From assembly GCA_024636135.1 (NCBI GenBank), contig JAGXHP010000060.1, positions 1-14,300 on the forward strand: 14,300 nt of DNA. The letters run 5' to 3'. This DNA is from Chloroflexota bacterium (GTDB lineage: Bacteria; Chloroflexota; Limnocylindria; QHBO01). This document shows positions 11,762 through 14,300 of the stretch, one piece after another (positions within the stretch are counted from its first letter, which is position 1; the number at the start of each line of letters is the position of its first letter). The translations under genes and the position numbers were made by a program. The notes under the pieces were generated by a model that did not search any database, was not told the origin of the DNA, and saw only the letters and a list, made by a program, of their open reading frames with translations.

Positions 11762-12682
11762 ATGGCGCGATCGATGTGGCGAGGAGCGATCCAGTTCGGA
11801 CTGGTGACGATCCCGGTCAAGCTCTACCTGGCCACCGAGCAGGGAAGCATCGGCTTCAACCTGCTCCACGCCAGTTGCCTCAACCGCATCCAGATGAAGG
11901 TGTACTGCCCGTACCACGACGAGGTCATTCCGCGGTCGGAGACGGTTCGCGGCTACGAGTGGAGCAAGGGCAAGTACGTCGTCGTCACCGAGGAGGACGT
12001 GGACTCCGTCCCCCTGAAGACGATGCGCGCGATCGAGATCGAGATGTTCATCAAGGCTGACCGCGACAACGCCGGGACCGAGTTCGTGAAGCAGGCCTAC
12101 TACCTCGAGCCGGAGCAGATCGGCGCCAAGGCGTTCTACCTCCTGAAGTCGGTCCTGGCCGAGCAGAACAAGAGCGCCATCTGCAAGATCGTCCTCAAGG
12201 ATCGGGAGCAGCTCGCGGCGCTGAACCCCTTCAGCAGCACGATGCTGCTCACGACGCTCCACTGGCCCGACGAGGTGCGCGCCATGGACGAGCTGAACCT
12301 GCCGGAGGCCGAGATCGAGATCAAGGCCAGCGAGAAGAAGATGGCCGAGCAGCTCGTCGCCAGCATGACCGGCGAGTTCAGCGCCGAGGACTACCACGAC
12401 GACTATCGGCAGGCGCTGATGGCGGTCATCGAACGCAAGGTTGCGGGCGAAAAGCCGGAGCCCGCGCAGCGCACTGAGCCCACGAACATCACCGACCTCA
12501 TGGCAGCGCTCGAGGCCTCGGTGGCCGCCGCCCGCCAGGATCGAACGGCCGATGCGCCGGCGGCGAGCTCGAAGCCGAAGGGCCGGGCGAAGTCGAAGGC
12601 GAAGGCGAAGACCAAGGTGGCCGCAAAGGTCGCCGCCGCGGAGGATGAGGCGCCGCGGCAGCGTCGGCGCAAGACAGCCTGA
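11762..12682 (+). CDS. ku: Ku protein (non-homologous end joining)
   Basis: This 306-aa bacterial Ku forms a homodimeric ring on double-strand DNA ends and recruits a ligase. The protein begins with the family signature MARSMWRGAIQFGLVTIPVKLY, followed by the LLHASC (34-39) and GYEWSKGKYVVVTEEDV (64-80) beta-barrel segments and the YYLEPEQIGAKAFYLLKSVL bridge (113-132). The minimal C-terminal helix YHDDYRQALMAVIERKV (211-227), the ligase-contacting region in other Ku proteins, is present. An extended Lys/Ala-rich tail (about 262-306) follows, of the kind linked to DNA binding in actinobacterial Ku. The ATG at 11762-11764 has AGGAG about 12 nt upstream. The pseudo-ligase gene follows after 11 nt, so they are probably co-transcribed. 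No LigD is visible. Confidence 0.96.
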   Translation: MARSMWRGAIQFGLVTIPVKLYLATEQGSIGFNLLHASCLNRIQMKVYCPYHDEVIPRSETVRGYEWSKGKYVVVTEEDVDSVPLKTMRAIEIEMFIKADRDNAGTEFVKQAYYLEPEQIGAKAFYLLKSVLAEQNKSAICKIVLKDREQLAALNPFSSTMLLTTLHWPDEVRAMDELNLPEAEIEIKASEKKMAEQLVASMTGEFSAEDYHDDYRQALMAVIERKVAGEKPEPAQRTEPTNITDLMAALEASVAAARQDRTADAPAASSKPKGRAKSKAKAKTKVAAKVAAAEDEAPRQRRRKTA

Positions 12683-12693
12683 CGCCGCGGGTC

Positions 12694-13392
12694 GTGCCCG
12701 GAGACCAGCTCGACCTGCCGATCCCGGCCGTCGTGGCCGGGACGCTCCCGGCGCGCGTGTCTCCCATGCAGCCGACCCTCGCGGCCGGCCCGTTCGACGA
12801 CCCGGCGTACCTGTTCGAGGCATGGTGGCCCGGCATCCGCGCGCAGGCCTGGGTCGAGGGCGCCACCCTGCTTCGACTGCGGGCGGAGGGGATGGCCGAC
12901 GCGCTCTCGACGTTTCCCGAGCTGGCCGAGGAGCTGCCCGAGCGCCTGGCGGACGACGGCGTCATCCTCGACGGCTGGCTGCTGGCGCTGGACGATGGCG
13001 GCTGGCTCGACACCGACCTCCTGCGCCGACGCCTGGCGGGCGACCACCATGCCGGCCGACCGGCCTTCGTCGCCTCCGACCTGCTGTGGAGTGGCGGGGT
13101 CGACTGGCAGCGCCGGTCGTTCCTGGTGCGCCGCACTCGGCTCGAAACGGTCCTGCGCGACGGGGATCGCTGCGTCGTGTCGCACGCGCTGCGCGGAGAG
13201 GGCACGCTGCTGGCAGAGGCCCTGGCGCGCTTCGGCTTGAGCGCCATCAGCGCTCGTCGTCTCGACGCCCGGTATCGAACCGGTGCCGCCGGCGACGCGT
13301 GGCTGCGGCTGCCCCTCGCCCCGGAGCCTGTCACGGAGCGCCCTCGATTGGCCCTCATCCAGCGCCTCCCCTTCCCCGAGGACGGTGTCTAG
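12694..13392 (+). CDS. Catalytically dead DNA-ligase adenylation-domain protein (pseudo-ligase) in the Ku operon
   Basis: The 232-aa protein aligns by eye with the adenylation domain of LigD-type ATP-dependent ligases from the N-terminal PMLATLA-like stretch (PMQPTLAAGPFDDPAYLFE, 24-42) to motif V. Motif I reads EAWWPGIR (42-49): the adenylated lysine is W44 and the following Asp is P46. In motif III (LDGW, 92-95) the glutamate is W95. Motif IIIa reads SDLLW (128-132). Motif IV (LSAISAR, 182-188) has Ser-Ala for Glu-Gly and Arg for Lys. Motif V (WLRLP, 203-207) has lost both lysines. The OB-fold is absent. Ligation is not expected; a structural role with Ku or a ligase is inferred. The GTG start, 11 nt after Ku, is tentative. 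The frame is intact, with codon use like its neighbours, so it is not an evident pseudogene. Confidence 0.82.
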   Translation: MPGDQLDLPIPAVVAGTLPARVSPMQPTLAAGPFDDPAYLFEAWWPGIRAQAWVEGATLLRLRAEGMADALSTFPELAEELPERLADDGVILDGWLLALDDGGWLDTDLLRRRLAGDHHAGRPAFVASDLLWSGGVDWQRRSFLVRRTRLETVLRDGDRCVVSHALRGEGTLLAEALARFGLSAISARRLDARYRTGAAGDAWLRLPLAPEPVTERPRLALIQRLPFPEDGV

Positions 13393-14300
13393 GGCAGGAG
13401 GTTCGCGAGCGTCCACGGGAAGGGCGGACGCGTGGCGAGTCGCACGGCCGACGGCAGAAAGCCGTCGAGAGGAAATGCGCGGAAGCTGCCGATGTCGAAC
13501 ACGACGCGTGGCACCTCGACCACGAGGTCGCGGTCGGGGAAGGGTCGTCCTCGCACGGCGCTGGCAACCCGGACGGCGTCGTGGATCGGCAAGCCCCACG
13601 CCGAGCGCAGGACGATGTTGATGTCGTTCGTCCGCACGTCATCGGGTCGTGCCGCAAGGGCGGTGAGCAGCCACTCCTCGGCGCTCCCTCGCTCGCCGAC
13701 GGCGGCGTGTGCCAGGGCGCGGACCGCCGGATCCTCGAAGTCGGCGGGAACGATCGGCTCGCCGGTGGCGTGGCGCGCCAGCAGCAAGTTGAGCTCCCAG
13801 CTCGCGTCGCTGACTTCCGGGATCTTGCCGTCGCCGATAACGATCGGGCGCGGCCACTCGCTCACGAACGAGGTCGCCGGCTGGCTGAGCAGCGACCGCC
13901 GATAGGCACGATCGGCTGCGTCGGTCTCCCCCAGGCGGTCGAGCAGCAGCGCGGCGTTGAGTGATTCCGGACCCAGGTAGCGGGCGGTCGCCACGGCTCG
14001 GTTGGCGGCGGTCACCGCGCACGGGTCGTACCCCTCGATCTCGCACAGGAGAGCCAAATTCGTCCAGGCGGTGGCGTCCCCCGGGTTGCGCTCGGTCGCC
14101 AGCGTGGCCGCCCGCACGGCGACCGAGATCCGGCCATCGGCGGCGGCGGCCACTGCCAGGGCGCGCGGGCCGGAGGGATGCCAAGGGTCGATCTCGAAGG
14201 CTCTCGCAAGGCCGTTCGTCGCCCCAGCCCAATCGCCTGCGAGCGCCCGTTGGATGCCCCCGCGATACGCGATGGCGCCGGCATCGGCAGTGACCATGGC
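13389..14300 (-). CDS. TPR-like protein, C-terminal part (cut by window edge)
   Basis: About 302 visible residues, with the frame open to the window edge, so the N-terminus probably lies outside, although an ATG at 14295-14297 could be a start. The first 140 residues form Ala-rich helical pairs resembling tetratricopeptide repeats: a GDWAGATNGLARAFEIDPWHP unit, then AVRAATLATERNPGDATAWTNLA, then LGETDAADRAYRRSL. This type of repeat with DPWHP often ends large O-antigen-ligase-like membrane proteins, but that link is inference. The C-terminal half (about 145-302) has no repeats that I recognise; it contains ELNLLLARHATGEPI and ends in VFDIGSFRAFPLDGFLPS. Its TAG stop shares the palindrome CTAG (13389-13392) with the stop of the convergent pseudo-ligase. 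Confidence 0.65.
   Translation of the reverse strand, partial: AMVTADAGAIAYRGGIQRALAGDWAGATNGLARAFEIDPWHPSGPRALAVAAAADGRISVAVRAATLATERNPGDATAWTNLALLCEIEGYDPCAVTAANRAVATARYLGPESLNAALLLDRLGETDAADRAYRRSLLSQPATSFVSEWPRPIVIGDGKIPEVSDASWELNLLLARHATGEPIVPADFEDPAVRALAHAAVGERGSAEEWLLTALAARPDDVRTNDINIVLRSAWGLPIHDAVRVASAVRGRPFPDRDLVVEVPRVVFDIGSFRAFPLDGFLPSAVRLATRPPFPWTLANLLP

Noticed and set aside
11599..11820. N-terminal extension of the response regulator up to 11820
   Set aside because: It would overlap the Ku start and the palindromic control region. The receiver fold begins just after the ATG at 11598.
10673..12823. 716-codon open frame on the minus strand across OsmC, response regulator and Ku
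   Set aside because: It covers three well-identified genes, and its translation is low-complexity Arg/Leu/Asp without homology landmarks.
12694..13392. Pseudo-ligase as a decaying pseudogene
   Set aside because: The frame is intact over 232 codons, with coherent hydrophobic patterning and neighbour-like codon use. Substitutions hit the active site while the fold landmarks remain. A population or rate test is still needed.

Overview
The window is high-GC DNA (roughly two thirds G+C by eye), densely packed with short intergenic gaps and full of GTG starts. Gene content is typical of a free-living terrestrial or freshwater bacterium. The mix is a Ku protein, a stand-alone archaeal-type ATP-dependent DNA ligase, a KGG-repeat stress protein, a PASTA kinase, a cytosolic sulfite-oxidase-like enzyme, and many genes with a -10 box set directly against the start codon. 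This suggests Chloroflexota (Limnocylindria-like) as the best guess, with Actinomycetota as the alternative. The lineage is inference; there is no rRNA or other marker here.

Left part (1-4000, all minus strand). A folC-like dihydrofolate/folylpolyglutamate synthase is cut by the window edge. Next to it are a 12-cysteine protein of unknown function, thioredoxin trxA, a membrane Ser/Thr kinase with two PASTA repeats and a Pro-rich tail, and galU. The kinase start lies 7 nt after the galU stop, so those two are very probably co-transcribed. trxA and the Cys-rich gene each show their own -10 box.

Middle (4000-6760). A divergent control region with a perfect hairpin separates galU from a plus-strand pair: an unknown 149-aa protein and a 59-aa zinc ribbon, with overlapping stop and start. 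Then come tRNA-Glu(UUC), a small three-helix membrane protein, a KGG-repeat stress protein, and a convergent pair of a four-helix membrane protein and a molybdopterin oxidoreductase.

Right part (6760-14300). Plus-strand genes encode an ATP-dependent DNA ligase, a class I methyltransferase and an internally duplicated 199-aa protein. A minus-strand membrane protein with a degenerate NERD domain follows, then an OsmC-family peroxidase and an orphan receiver-domain response regulator (minus). Ku follows, and directly behind it a protein with the fold landmarks of a DNA-ligase adenylation domain in which the catalytic lysine and essentially every other active-site residue is replaced. The window ends in the C-terminal part of a TPR-like protein (minus).

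The strongest biological theme is DNA end joining: an active LigB-type ligase about 3 kb from Ku, and a pseudo-ligase in the Ku operon. The second theme is transcription. At least four plus-strand genes have a TANNNT box exactly 6 nt before the start codon, which predicts leaderless mRNAs. In two cases the box re-uses the TAG stop of the gene before.
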